Shown: positions 1 through 6,686 of the stretch, one piece after another
How the letters are laid out: the number at the start of each line of letters is the position of its first letter
Numbering within the stretch: position 1 is the stretch's first letter
Assembly: GCA_012510865.1 (NCBI GenBank)
Contig: JAAZHF010000068.1
Location: forward strand, 1-6,686
Reading direction: 5' to 3'
DNA length: 6,686 bases
From: Gammaproteobacteria bacterium
GTDB taxonomy: Bacteria > Pseudomonadota > Gammaproteobacteria > Xanthomonadales > Xanthomonadaceae
The notes under the pieces: model-generated
What the model was told of the DNA's origin: nothing
What the model saw: the letters and a program-made list of their open reading frames with translations, nothing else
Database searches by the model: none
Position numbers and translations under genes: made by a program

Positions 1-767
1 CCGCCGATCTTCAGCATGATCGCGGCCAGGATCACCGAGCCGCCGGTCGGCGCCTCGACGTGCGCGTCGGGGAGCCAGGTGTGGACCGGGAACATCGGCA
101 CCTTGACGGCGAACGCGATCAGGAAGGCGAAGAACAGCCACATCTGCTCGGTGGCGGAGAGCGGCATGGCGTACAGGTCCGGCAGGTACCAGCTGCCCGA
201 CTTCAGGTACAGGTACACCAGTCCGACCAGCATGAAGACCGAGCCGAGGAAGGTGTACAGGAAGAACTTCATCGCGGCATAGCCGCGGCGCGGGCCGCCC
301 CACACGCCGATGATGATGAACATCGGGATCAGCATGCCCTCGAAGAACACGTAGAACAGCACCGCGTCCAGGGCCGAGAACACGCCGATCATCAGGCCCT
401 CGAGGATCAGCATCGAGGCGAAATACTGGCTGACGCGCTTGTCGATCGAGGTCCAGGCGCCGACCAGCACGAGCACCGTGACCAGGCTGGTCAGCAGGAT
501 CAACGCGACCGAGATGCCGTCCGCGCCAAGGCGGTACTCGATGTCATAGGCCGGGATCCACTCCCGGGCCTCGATGAACTGCATCGCCGCCGACGCGCCG
601 GAGGCGTCGTAGCCGGTGAACAGGGGAATGCTGGCGGCGAGGGTCGCCAGCGCGACGGCGAGCGACAGCCAGCGCGCGGCGCCGGCACGCTTGCCGAGCG
701 CGAGCACCACCGCGCCACCGATGATCGGCAGCCAGATGAGGATGCTGAGGAGGGGCCAGTTCGACAC
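1..767 (-). CDS. nuoM: NADH-quinone oxidoreductase subunit M, N-terminal part (3' end outside window)
   Basis: NuoM is the middle antiporter-like subunit of the membrane arm, homologous to MrpD. I translated 255 codons from a GTG start at 767 to the window edge without a stop; a full NuoM is about 500 residues, so roughly the first half is here. It begins VSNWPLLSILIWLPIIGG (initiator read as Met) and has multiple hydrophobic segments. Diagnostic residues are the conserved E143 in VFFEGMLIPMFIIIGVWGG (equivalent to E144 in E. coli) and K222 in AVKVPMFPVHTWLPDAHVEA, followed by PTGGSVILAAIMLKIGG at the truncated end. The MKFFLYTFLGSVFMLVG segment (171-187) is also typical. GTG is chosen because the NWPLLS... 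N-terminus fits the family, no ATG or other likely start lies in frame in the gap to nuoL, and GGAAG sits 7 bases upstream inside that 13-base gap. Confidence 0.96.
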   Translation of the reverse strand, partial: MSNWPLLSILIWLPIIGGAVVLALGKRAGAARWLSLAVALATLAASIPLFTGYDASGASAAMQFIEAREWIPAYDIEYRLGADGISVALILLTSLVTVLVLVGAWTSIDKRVSQYFASMLILEGLMIGVFSALDAVLFYVFFEGMLIPMFIIIGVWGGPRRGYAAMKFFLYTFLGSVFMLVGLVYLYLKSGSWYLPDLYAMPLSATEQMWLFFAFLIAFAVKVPMFPVHTWLPDAHVEAPTGGSVILAAIMLKIG

Positions 768-774
768 GTATCGT

Positions 775-779
775 CTTCC
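775..779 (-). promoter_or_regulatory. Ribosome binding site for nuoM GTG start
   Basis: GGAAG on the minus strand lies in the 13-base nuoL-nuoM gap and ends 7 bases before the GTG at 767. It is the only junction in the window where the ribosome site sits wholly between genes, and it supports GTG as the initiation codon. Confidence 0.6.
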
Positions 780-780
780 G

Positions 781-2847
781 TCAGGTCCAGTAGTGGATGA
801 GCACGGCCAGGAGCACGATCAGGCCGAGGATCATCGCGAATGCATAGTCGTGGAGGCGCCCGGACTGCAGCCGGCGAAGCACGCCGGAAGCCAGGCCGAC
901 CAGGCGCGCGGTGCCGTTGACGAACAGGCCGTCGATCAGGCGGCTGTCCACCGCCCTGGACGCCTTGCCCAGCTCGAGGCTGCCGCCCGCCAGGCCGCCG
1001 ATCCAGAAATCGTCGGCCCAGTACTTCTTCTCCAGCACCTTGACCGGCAGCGCGAACACGCGGCGCGCCCTGTCGGCCAAGCCGGGCCGCCACACGTACA
1101 TCACGGTCGCGAGCACGAAGCCGGCGGCGGTGAGCCAGAACGCGGGCGTCAGGAAGCCATGCAGCGCGAAGGCCACCGGGCCATGCCACAGCTCGTCCGC
1201 GATGCGCGCCAGGGTGTCGTGCTCCGGCAGCACGTCGATCGCGCCGAGGAAGAACGGCAGGACCTCGCCGGAGCCGGACCAGGTGGTGCCGAACAGCATC
1301 GGGCCCGCGGTGAAGAAGCCGATCGCGATCGACGGGATCGCCAGCAGCACCAGCGGCAGGGTCACCACCCAGGGCGATTCCTTCGGCTCGTGCGCAGGGT
1401 GGCCGTGGCCGTCGTCGTGTCCATGGCCCTGCGCCGGCGCGTCGCGGAAGCGCTCCTTGCCGAAGAAGGTCATGTACAGCAGGCGGAAGCTGTAGAACGA
1501 GGTCACGAAGGCGCCGAGCAGGACCGCCCAGTAGCCATAGGTGCCCACCCAGCCCTTGCCTTCGGCCCCGAACTTCGCGGCCGCGATGATCGTGTCCTTG
1601 GAGTAGAAGCCGCGGAAGAACGGCGGCGCAACCAGGGCCAGGGTGCCGACCACCATGGTGACGAAGGTGATCGGCATGTACTTGCGCAGGCCGCCCATGC
1701 GGCGCATGTCCTGCTCGTGGTGCATGGCGATGATCACCGAGCTCGCGCCGAGGAAGAGCAGCGCCTTGAAGAACGCATGGGTCATCAGGTGGAACACGGC
1801 CGCCGAGTACGCGGACACGCCCAGCGCCACGGTCATGTAGCCCAGCTGCGACAGCGTGGAGTACGCGACCACGCGCTTGATGTCGTTCTGCACGATGCCG
1901 ATCAGCCCGGTGAAGAAGGCCGTGGTGGCGCCGATGAACAGGATGAACTGCAGCGCGAACTCGCTCAGCTCGAACAGCGGCGACATGCGCGCCACCATGA
2001 AGATGCCGGCGGTGACCATGGTCGCCGCGTGGATCAGCGCCGAGATCGGGGTCGGGCCTTCCAGCGAGTCGGGAAGCCACACGTGCAGCGGGACCTGCGC
2101 CGACTTGCCCATCGCGCCGATGAACAGCAGCACGCAGATGATGGTGGCGATCGACCACGGATGGCCTTCGAAGACCTCGTAGGTCTGTCCGTCGCCGATC
2201 GTCGGCCCGGCGTTGGCGAACACGGTCGCGTAGTCGAGCGTGCCGAACCACAGCGCCACGGCGGCGATGCCCAGCAGCATGCCGAAGTCGCCCACGCGGT
2301 TGACGAGGAAGGCCTTGAGGTTGGCGAACACCGCCGTCGGCCGCTTGAACCAGAAGCCGATCAGCAGGTACGACACCACGCCCACCGCTTCCCAGCCGAA
2401 GAACAGCTGCAGGAAGTTGTTCGACATCACCAGCGCGAGCATGGAGAAGGTGAACAGGCTGATGTAGCTGAAGAAGCGCTGGTAGCCCGGGTCGTCGGCC
2501 ATGTAGCCGATGCTGTAGACGTGCACGAGCAGCGACACGAAGGTGACCACCACCATCATCATCGCGGTGAGCTTGTCGACCATGAAGCCGATGCTGACCT
2601 CGAAGCCGCCCACCTGGAACCAGGTGTAGACGTTCTCGTTGAACGGCGCAGCCCCCTGCCCCGCAAGCTGCCAGAGCACCCAGCCCGACAGCGCGCAGCT
2701 GACCGCCACGCCCAGGATGGTCGCCGACTGGGCGCCCAGGCGCCCCACCTGGCGGCCCAGCAGGCCGGCGACGATGGCGCCCGCCAGCGGCGCCAGCACG
2801 ATCGCCAGCAGGACCACCTTGGAGATCACGATTTCCATGCCAGGCAT
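781..2847 (-). CDS. nuoL: NADH-quinone oxidoreductase subunit L
   Basis: NuoL is the distal antiporter-like pumping subunit, homologous to MrpA, with a long lateral helix running along the membrane arm. The 688-residue product is longer than E. coli NuoL (613). It contains the antiporter N-terminal region (about 70-130) and the main proton-antiporter domain (about 140-425). Expected proton-path residues are all visible: E153 in FFGWEAVGVVSY, K248 in IGAMGKSAQVPLHVWLPDS, H273 in ALIHAATMVTAG, H353/H357/K361 in VFHLMTHAFFKALLFLG, and K417 in RGFYSKDTI. A His-rich cytoplasm-type loop (474-486) separates later helices. The C-terminal ~160 residues should form the lateral helix and its final anchoring helix (about 667-686). 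The ATG at 2847 is preferred because AAGGG lies 8 bases upstream; a second in-frame ATG at 2838 (residue 4) has only a weak ribosome site. It lies 4 bases after nuoK and 13 before nuoM. Confidence 0.98.
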   Translation of the reverse strand: MPGMEIVISKVVLLAIVLAPLAGAIVAGLLGRQVGRLGAQSATILGVAVSCALSGWVLWQLAGQGAAPFNENVYTWFQVGGFEVSIGFMVDKLTAMMMVVVTFVSLLVHVYSIGYMADDPGYQRFFSYISLFTFSMLALVMSNNFLQLFFGWEAVGVVSYLLIGFWFKRPTAVFANLKAFLVNRVGDFGMLLGIAAVALWFGTLDYATVFANAGPTIGDGQTYEVFEGHPWSIATIICVLLFIGAMGKSAQVPLHVWLPDSLEGPTPISALIHAATMVTAGIFMVARMSPLFELSEFALQFILFIGATTAFFTGLIGIVQNDIKRVVAYSTLSQLGYMTVALGVSAYSAAVFHLMTHAFFKALLFLGASSVIIAMHHEQDMRRMGGLRKYMPITFVTMVVGTLALVAPPFFRGFYSKDTIIAAAKFGAEGKGWVGTYGYWAVLLGAFVTSFYSFRLLYMTFFGKERFRDAPAQGHGHDDGHGHPAHEPKESPWVVTLPLVLLAIPSIAIGFFTAGPMLFGTTWSGSGEVLPFFLGAIDVLPEHDTLARIADELWHGPVAFALHGFLTPAFWLTAAGFVLATVMYVWRPGLADRARRVFALPVKVLEKKYWADDFWIGGLAGGSLELGKASRAVDSRLIDGLFVNGTARLVGLASGVLRRLQSGRLHDYAFAMILGLIVLLAVLIHYWT

Positions 2848-2851
2848 TCCG

Positions 2852-3175
2852 TCAGCCCTTCAACGTGTCGATGTCGGCGACGTTGATCGTGCGCCGGTTG
2901 CGGAACAGCGTGACCAGGATGGCCAGGCCGATCGCGGCCTCGGCCGCGGCAACGGTGAGGATGAAGAACACGAACACCTGGCCGGCGGAATCGCCGAACT
3001 CGCGCGAGAACGCGATGAAATTGATGTTCACCGAGAGCAGCATGAGCTCGATGCACATCAGCAGGATGATCACGTTCTTCCGGTTGAGGAAGATGCCCGC
3101 GACGCTGATGCAGAACAGCGCCGTGGCCAGCGCCAGGTAGTGCCCCAGCGCCAGGCCCTGTCCGAGGAATTCCAT
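2852..3175 (-). CDS. nuoK: NADH-quinone oxidoreductase subunit K
   Basis: NuoK is a three-helix membrane subunit homologous to MrpC and contributes two buried glutamates to proton translocation. The 107-residue product has helices at roughly 10-30, 36-58 and 67-92. The two essential acids are present: E43 in [10 protein letters not shown] and E79 in [12 protein letters not shown], corresponding to E36 and E72 of the E. coli protein. Both are shifted by seven residues, so the extra length relative to the 100-residue E. coli protein is all at the N-terminus (MEFLGQG...). The start is well supported by the TGATG overlap with nuoJ and by the strong GGGGAGGAG five bases upstream, and no alternative ATG exists before residue 40. 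The C-terminus ([14 protein letters not shown]) resembles that of xanthomonad NuoK as I remember it. The stop lies 4 bases before the nuoL start. Confidence 0.98.
   Translation of the reverse strand: MEFLGQGLALGHYLALATALFCISVAGIFLNRKNVIILLMCIELMLLSVNINFIAFSREFGDSAGQVFVFFILTVAAAEAAIGLAILVTLFRNRRTINVADIDTLKG
2856..2860 (-). promoter_or_regulatory. Ribosome binding site favouring the upstream nuoL start
   Basis: AAGGG on the minus strand, within the last codons of nuoK, ends 8 bases before the ATG at 2847. The alternative ATG at 2838 has only CGGA about 9 bases upstream, so 2847 is preferred. Confidence 0.55.
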
Positions 3176-3828
3176 CACTTCTCCTCCCCGTCGGTGGCCG
3201 CGCCGGCGGCCGGGGCGTCGTCGGCGACGTGCACCGACGCCGCCATGTCGACCATGCGCAGCCGGTCGCCCGGCCGGGTCCGCACCTGCTCGCCCGGGAC
3301 CTGGTGCTTGGTGCCCTCGCGGCGGCGCAGCGTCAGCGTGACCGCGGCGACGATGGCCACGGTGAGGATGACGGCGGCGACTTCGAACGGAAGCAGGAAG
3401 TCGGTGAACAGCCGGCGCGCGACCCACACCGTGTTCGGCACGCCCTGCGCCTCCACCGGGTCGGCGCCGAAGGGCGTCTCGACGAAGGCCATGATCCCGA
3501 TCAGCGAGAGCAGCTCGACCAGCATGACCGCGGCCACCAGAAGCCCCACGGGCAGGTAGCGGACGTAGCCCTCGTTGAGGGGCACGAGGTCGATGTCGAG
3601 CATCATCACCACGAACAGGAACAGCACCATCACGGCGCCGACGTAGACCAGGATGAGCGCGACGCCGAGGAACTCCGCGCCTGCGATGATCCAGGTGCAG
3701 GCCACGGTGAAGAACGTGAGCACCAGGAACAGGGCCGAGTGCACCGGGTTGCGCGCGCCGATGACGGCGATCGACGATGCGATCGCGACGGCGGCGAATG
3801 CGAAGAATGCGAGCTGTACGAAGTCCAT
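3175..3828 (-). CDS. nuoJ: NADH-quinone oxidoreductase subunit J
   Basis: NuoJ is a small membrane subunit packed against NuoK and NuoH; its third helix contains a pi-bulge thought to help couple quinone chemistry to pumping (family knowledge). The 217-residue product shows five hydrophobic helices (about 3-23, 29-49, 53-76, 92-115, 146-167). The conserved signatures are [16 protein letters not shown] (25-40), the helix-3 block [20 protein letters not shown] (61-80) and [18 protein letters not shown] (148-165). A soluble tail of about 50 residues follows: the [21 protein letters not shown] part looks conserved among related proteobacteria, whereas the last ~20 residues are Ala/Asp/Glu-rich and probably variable. 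The ATG at 3828 has AGGT 5 bases upstream, formed by the nuoI terminal Arg codon and TAA stop. The gap to nuoI is 3 bases and the stop overlaps the nuoK start by one base. Confidence 0.97.
   Translation of the reverse strand: MDFVQLAFFAFAAVAIASSIAVIGARNPVHSALFLVLTFFTVACTWIIAGAEFLGVALILVYVGAVMVLFLFVVMMLDIDLVPLNEGYVRYLPVGLLVAAVMLVELLSLIGIMAFVETPFGADPVEAQGVPNTVWVARRLFTDFLLPFEVAAVILTVAIVAAVTLTLRRREGTKHQVPGEQVRTRPGDRLRMVDMAASVHVADDAPAAGAATDGEEK
3181..3189 (-). promoter_or_regulatory. Strong ribosome binding site for nuoK
   Basis: GGGGAGGAG on the minus strand ends 5 bases before the nuoK ATG at 3175 and is the strongest Shine-Dalgarno match in the window. It lies within the terminal acidic codons of nuoJ (Gly-Glu-Glu-Lys). 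It decides the start of the slightly N-terminally extended NuoK. Confidence 0.75.
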
Positions 3829-3831
3829 GGC

Positions 3832-4320
3832 TTACCTGTAGGCGGCGTCGGCGGCGCGGCGCTCGGCGATCTCGGACTCGAGGCGGTCGCCGATCGCCAG
3901 CAGCTGCGGCTTGGTGACGATGTTCTCGCCGCGGTTCTCGAAGTGGTATTCGTGGATGTGGGTCTCGACGATCGAGTCCACCGGGCACGACTCCTCGCAG
4001 AAGCCGCAGTAGATGCACTTGAACAGGTCGATCTCGTAGCGCGTTGTGCGGCGGGTGTTGTCCTCGCGCTGCTCGGAGTCGATGGTGATCGCCAGCGCCG
4101 GGCAGACGGCCTCGCACAGCTTGCAGGCAATGCAGCGCTCCTCGCCGTTGGGATAGCGGCGCAGCGCATGCAGCCCACGGAACCGCGGCGACTGCGGGAT
4201 CTTCTCCATCGGGTACATCACCGTGTACTTCGGCCGCCACAGGTACCTGAAGGTCAGCGCCATGCCCTGGATCATCTCGATCAGGAGCAGGCTCCGCGCC
4301 CGGGAAATCAACTTGTCCAT
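3832..4320 (-). CDS. nuoI: NADH-quinone oxidoreductase subunit I (2x[4Fe-4S] ferredoxin-like)
   Basis: NuoI carries clusters N6a and N6b, which pass electrons along the peripheral arm towards cluster N2 in NuoB and then quinone. The 162-residue protein has both expected 8Fe-ferredoxin motifs: C63-x2-C66-x2-C69-x3-C73-P and C102-x2-C105-x2-C108-x3-C112-P, so all eight ligands are intact. The N-terminal ~40 residues (amphipathic helix, then [16 protein letters not shown]) are the typical part that lies on the membrane subunit NuoH. The C-terminus ([19 protein letters not shown], then an Arg/Ala-rich end) is normal for proteobacterial NuoI, and the length is the usual one. The start at 4320 forms TGATG with the nuoH stop and is preceded by GAGGCAGG ending 6 bases away. 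An in-frame open stretch continues upstream of this ATG but runs antisense-like through nuoH and is not credible protein. Stop is TAA, 3 bases before nuoJ. Confidence 0.98.
   Translation of the reverse strand: MDKLISRARSLLLIEMIQGMALTFRYLWRPKYTVMYPMEKIPQSPRFRGLHALRRYPNGEERCIACKLCEAVCPALAITIDSEQREDNTRRTTRYEIDLFKCIYCGFCEESCPVDSIVETHIHEYHFENRGENIVTKPQLLAIGDRLESEIAERRAADAAYR
3834..3837 (-). promoter_or_regulatory. Ribosome binding site for nuoJ, overlapping the nuoI stop
   Basis: AGGT on the minus strand is built from the last nuoI codon (AGG, Arg162) and the first base of its TAA stop, 5 bases before the nuoJ ATG at 3828. It is a modest match to the Shine-Dalgarno consensus, so coupling to nuoI translation is likely. 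Confidence 0.5.
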
Positions 4321-5429
4321 CAAGCACCTGCCTCGAACACGCCGAAGTACGCCATCAGCGCCGTGACCGCGATCCACGCGATCGACAGCGGAATGAAGAC
4401 CTTCCAGCCCAGGCGCATGATCTGGTCGTAGCGGTAGCGCGGGAACGTCGCCCGGAACCAGATGAAGCAGCTGGCGAAGAAGAAGACCTTCGCGAACAGC
4501 CACCACCAGCCGTCGCCGAGGACGACCGAAAGTACGGGGACGTCGGGGATCCACGCCGCGGGCACCGGCGACAGCCAGCCGCCGAGGAAGAAGGTCGCGG
4601 TGAGGAAGCTCACCAGCATCATGTTCGCGTACTCGGCCAGGAAGAACAGCGCGAACACCGAACCCGAGTACTCGACCATATGGCCGGCCACGATCTCGCT
4701 CTCGCCTTCGACCACGTCGAAGGGCGCGCGGTTGGTCTCGGCCACGCCGGACACGAAGTAGACGACGAACAGCGGCAGCATCGGCACCCAGAACCACTCC
4801 AGGAAGCCGGCGTCGCCGGATTGCGCCATCACGATCTCGCTCAGGTTCAGGCTGCCGGCGCCGACCATGACGCCGACCAGGGCGAAGCCCATCGCGATCT
4901 CGTAGCTGACCACCTGGGCCGCGGAGCGCATCGCGCCGAGGAACGCGTACTTCGAGTTCGACGCCCAGCCGGCGATGATCACGCCGTACACGCCCATCGA
5001 CACCAGCGCCAGCAGGTACAGCAGGCCCGCGTTGGCGTTGGACAGCACCAGCTGCGAGTCGAAGGGAACCACGGCCCACGCCGCGAAGGCCGGCGCGAGC
5101 GTGATCAGCGGCGCCAGGATGTACAACACCTTGTGCGCCGCGCTCGGGCGGATGACTTCCTTGAACAGCAGCTTGAAGACGTCGGCGAAGGCCTGCAGCA
5201 CGCCGAAGCCGACGTACATCGGCCCGTGGCGGACGTGCATCCAGCCGATCAGCTTGCGCTCCCAGACCACGTAGAAGGCCACGGCGGTGATCACCGGGAC
5301 GGCGATCGCCAGGATCAGCAGCACCAGCCAGATCACCGTTCCGATCGCGCCCAGCGAATCCAACCAGGCGCGGAAGGGCTCGAGCCAGCCGAGAAGCACG
5401 GTGGCGGTAGTGTTCGTCGTCGTGCTCAT
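4320..5429 (-). CDS. nuoH: NADH-quinone oxidoreductase subunit H
   Basis: NuoH is the inner-membrane subunit that joins the peripheral arm and, with NuoB and NuoD, forms the quinone-binding cavity; its acidic residues start the proton pathway (known of the family). The 369-residue product has about eight hydrophobic segments. Diagnostic blocks are [14 protein letters not shown] (57-70), the [21 protein letters not shown] loop region (157-177), [20 protein letters not shown] (230-249), the quinone-side acidic loop, and [17 protein letters not shown] (322-338). The ATG at 5429 is chosen because it sits in an ATGA overlap with the nuoG stop, has GGAGG 4 bases upstream, and leaves the usual N-terminus before the first membrane helix (about 31-55). 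The first ten residues are Thr-rich and probably variable. The open frame continues upstream of this ATG across nuoG, but that extension is Arg/Gly/Pro-rich shadow sequence. The stop overlaps the nuoI start by one base. Confidence 0.98.
   Translation of the reverse strand: MSTTTNTTATVLLGWLEPFRAWLDSLGAIGTVIWLVLLILAIAVPVITAVAFYVVWERKLIGWMHVRHGPMYVGFGVLQAFADVFKLLFKEVIRPSAAHKVLYILAPLITLAPAFAAWAVVPFDSQLVLSNANAGLLYLLALVSMGVYGVIIAGWASNSKYAFLGAMRSAAQVVSYEIAMGFALVGVMVGAGSLNLSEIVMAQSGDAGFLEWFWVPMLPLFVVYFVSGVAETNRAPFDVVEGESEIVAGHMVEYSGSVFALFFLAEYANMMLVSFLTATFFLGGWLSPVPAAWIPDVPVLSVVLGDGWWWLFAKVFFFASCFIWFRATFPRYRYDQIMRLGWKVFIPLSIAWIAVTALMAYFGVFEAGA
4327..4334 (-). promoter_or_regulatory. Ribosome binding site for nuoI
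   Basis: GAGGCAGG on the minus strand lies inside the 3' end of nuoH and ends 6 bases before the nuoI ATG at 4320. Together with the TGATG stop/start junction it supports this start over any upstream in-frame extension. Confidence 0.6.
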
Positions 5430-6686
5430 GCGGCCTCCACCCGCACCGTGCCGGCGCCCAGCGCCGCGGTGGCGCCGTATCCGGATTCGACCAGGGCCGC
5501 GCCGCGCGCGACCGCCGTGCTGGTGGCGACCGGCAGGGTCGCGGTCCCGGCGCCGTTGGCCACGCGCGCCATGCCGCCCGCGGCCACGCCGGCCGCGGCC
5601 GCGTCCTCGGGATGCAGCGTGATCCGGGGCCCGGTGGTCAGCGGGTGCGCCTGCAGCGCCGCGGCGCGGCGGGTCACGCCGTCCACGCGGTAGATCGCCT
5701 GCGACACGGCCAGCTCGAGTCCCCCGCCCGCGGCGACGGGCGCCGCGCCGCGGGCCACGTCCACCTGCCGCGGCACCGCGAGGGCGCGGACATCGGCGAA
5801 GTCGACGAAGTCGAAGCCGTCGACGCCCAGCGCGCCGCCCAGCGCGCGCAGGGCCTTCCAGCCCGGCCGCGCCTCGCCCGGCAGCTTGCCGCCGGCGACG
5901 GTGCGCTGGTCGCGGCCGTCCAGGTTGGTCAGGGTCGCGTCGAGCTCGGGCAGCAGGCCGATCGGCAGGATCACGTCGGCGACGCGGCGGGTGGACTGGC
6001 AGGCGAAGTGGCTGAAGGCCACCACCTGCGCACCACCGAGCGCCTCCATGGCGCGCGCCGGGTCGGCGAAGTCGAGGCCGGGCTCGATGCCGTAGATGAC
6101 ATATCCGCCGCGCGGCTGCGCCAGCATGGCGGCGGCGTCGCGCGAGCGCGGCAGCACGCCGTGGCGGGCCAGGCCGACCGCGTTGGCACCCTGCGGCACG
6201 CGGCACAGCGCGGCGCCCACCCGGCCGGCGAAGCCGGCGGCGGCGGCGCGGATGGCCGCGGCATGGATGCCGCACTCGGCGACCGCGCCGACGATCACGA
6301 CCGCGCGTGTGGCGCCTTCCAGCGCCTGCGCGAGCTCCGGCGCGGACAGCGCGTCGGCGATCCGCGACGGCGCCACGATCGAGCGGTGGCTGATGTCGAA
6401 GGTGAACTCGAAGTCCACCGGGTTCACCACGTGGACCTTCGCCCCGGCGCGCCAGGCCTTGCGCACGCGCTGGTGGACCAGCGGCAGCTCGTGCCGGAGG
6501 TTGCTGCCGACGATGACGATGGCGTCGGCCTTCTCGATGTCCTCGACGGCCATCCCGAAGGCCTCGGCGACGGCGCCGTCGGACAGGTCGTTCTGGGCGA
6601 TGCGGTGGTCGAGGTTGCCGGTGCCCAGGCCCTCGGCCAGGCGGGCGAGCAGCGCGCCCTCCTCGTTCGAGGTCGACGGATGCACC
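5426..6686 (-). CDS. nuoG: NADH-quinone oxidoreductase subunit G, C-terminal part (5' end outside window)
   Basis: NuoG is the largest peripheral-arm subunit of complex I; its N-terminal part carries iron-sulfur clusters and its large C-terminal part is a molybdopterin-oxidoreductase fold that has lost its cofactor. Only the last 419 residues are here, about half of a typical NuoG, so the cluster-binding Cys/His motifs lie upstream of the window. The reading frame is open to the window edge; the GTG at 6685 is an internal Val codon, not a start. Visible family signs, numbered from that codon: the STSNEEG segment (4-10), a Rossmann-like [14 protein letters not shown] stretch (55-68) followed by a strand ending [20 protein letters not shown] (165-179), DVILP (237-241) and the TNLDGRDQ motif (253-260). 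The Ala/Gly/Val-rich final ~70 residues fit the small C-terminal beta domain of molybdopterin enzymes. The TGA stop overlaps the nuoH ATG by 4 bases. Identification is strong from motifs plus context. Confidence 0.95.
   Translation of the reverse strand, partial: VHPSTSNEEGALLARLAEGLGTGNLDHRIAQNDLSDGAVAEAFGMAVEDIEKADAIVIVGSNLRHELPLVHQRVRKAWRAGAKVHVVNPVDFEFTFDISHRSIVAPSRIADALSAPELAQALEGATRAVVIVGAVAECGIHAAAIRAAAAGFAGRVGAALCRVPQGANAVGLARHGVLPRSRDAAAMLAQPRGGYVIYGIEPGLDFADPARAMEALGGAQVVAFSHFACQSTRRVADVILPIGLLPELDATLTNLDGRDQRTVAGGKLPGEARPGWKALRALGGALGVDGFDFVDFADVRALAVPRQVDVARGAAPVAAGGGLELAVSQAIYRVDGVTRRAAALQAHPLTTGPRITLHPEDAAAAGVAAGGMARVANGAGTATLPVATSTAVARGAALVESGYGATAALGAGTVRVEAA
5434..5438 (-). 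promoter_or_regulatory. Ribosome binding site for nuoH
   Basis: GGAGG on the minus strand lies within the last codons of nuoG, only 4 bases from the nuoH ATG at 5429. The spacing is short, but the ATG is fused to the nuoG stop (ATGA), which suggests translational coupling. The site fixes the nuoH start against the long open frame upstream. Confidence 0.7.

Noticed and set aside
60..800. Plus-strand open frame of 246 codons at the left end
   Set aside because: It is antisense to nuoM, which has clear family motifs through this whole stretch. The product is Arg/His/Asp/Gln-rich with no recognisable domain, as expected for an antisense shadow in GC-rich DNA.
1318..1337. Clustered GATCG repeats suggesting a binding site or replication-type motif
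   Set aside because: They fall within NuoL codons for Ile/Ala/Ser/Asp and similar GATC-containing words are common throughout this GC-rich window; no regular spacing or symmetry is seen beyond chance.
500..2251. Minus-strand open frame of 583 codons overlapping nuoL and nuoM in another frame
   Set aside because: The product is Arg/Ala/Gly/Pro-rich without domains, and both nuoL and nuoM are fully supported in their own frames here.
2555..2572. Apparent polyhistidine run on the plus strand
   Set aside because: It is the reverse complement of Met/Val codons in the NuoL helix DKLTAMMMVVVTF, not a coding His tract.
4321..5079. Upstream extension of the nuoI frame by about 250 codons
   Set aside because: It overlaps the well-supported nuoH in another frame and lacks domain signals; known NuoI proteins begin near MDKL.
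5430..6275. Upstream extension of the nuoH reading frame by about 280 codons
   Set aside because: It overlaps nuoG in another frame and is Arg/Gly/Ala-rich. The ATGA junction and GGAGG at the nuoH ATG define the true start.
1..6686. Search for a novel system, mobile element, CRISPR array, RNA gene, promoter or terminator
   Set aside because: Coding sequence with recognised complex I motifs covers essentially every base; the largest gap is 13 bases. No direct-repeat arrays, terminal inverted repeats, tRNA-like folds or hairpin plus T-run terminators were seen.

Overview
The whole window is one continuous stretch of a bacterial nuo operon encoding proton-pumping NADH:quinone oxidoreductase (respiratory complex I, NDH-1). 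All genes lie on the minus strand, so transcription runs from high to low coordinates in the order nuoG (3' part only), nuoH, nuoI, nuoJ, nuoK, nuoL, nuoM (5' part only). Seven genes are present, five of them complete. Gene order G-H-I-J-K-L-M is the canonical one for proteobacteria, and nuoN would be expected just beyond position 1.

The DNA is very GC-rich with strong G/C bias at third codon positions. The protein sequences (for example the NuoK ending DTLKG, the NuoI N-terminus, and the conserved part of the NuoJ tail) look most like those of gamma-proteobacteria of the Xanthomonadaceae/Lysobacteraceae group (Lysobacter, Luteimonas and relatives). That placement is inference from general resemblance, not from a database search.

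Layout (minus strand): nuoG 6686-5426 (peripheral arm, molybdopterin-oxidoreductase-like C-terminal region); nuoH 5429-4320 (membrane subunit at the quinone site); nuoI 4320-3832 (two [4Fe-4S] clusters, last relay to quinone); nuoJ 3828-3175 and nuoK 3175-2852 (small membrane subunits carrying the central proton channel); nuoL 2847-781 (distal antiporter-like subunit with the lateral helix); nuoM 767-1 (antiporter-like subunit, first 255 codons).

The genes are packed almost without gaps: a 4-base ATGA overlap (G/H), 1-base TGATG overlaps (H/I and J/K), and gaps of 3 (I/J), 4 (K/L) and 13 bases (L/M). Each start has a recognisable Shine-Dalgarno sequence, mostly inside the preceding gene. There is no intergenic room for internal promoters, terminators, RNAs or mobile elements, and I found none. 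The residues expected for catalysis and proton transfer are in place, so the encoded complex looks functional. I found no evidence of an undescribed system; the findings are small points about this operon.
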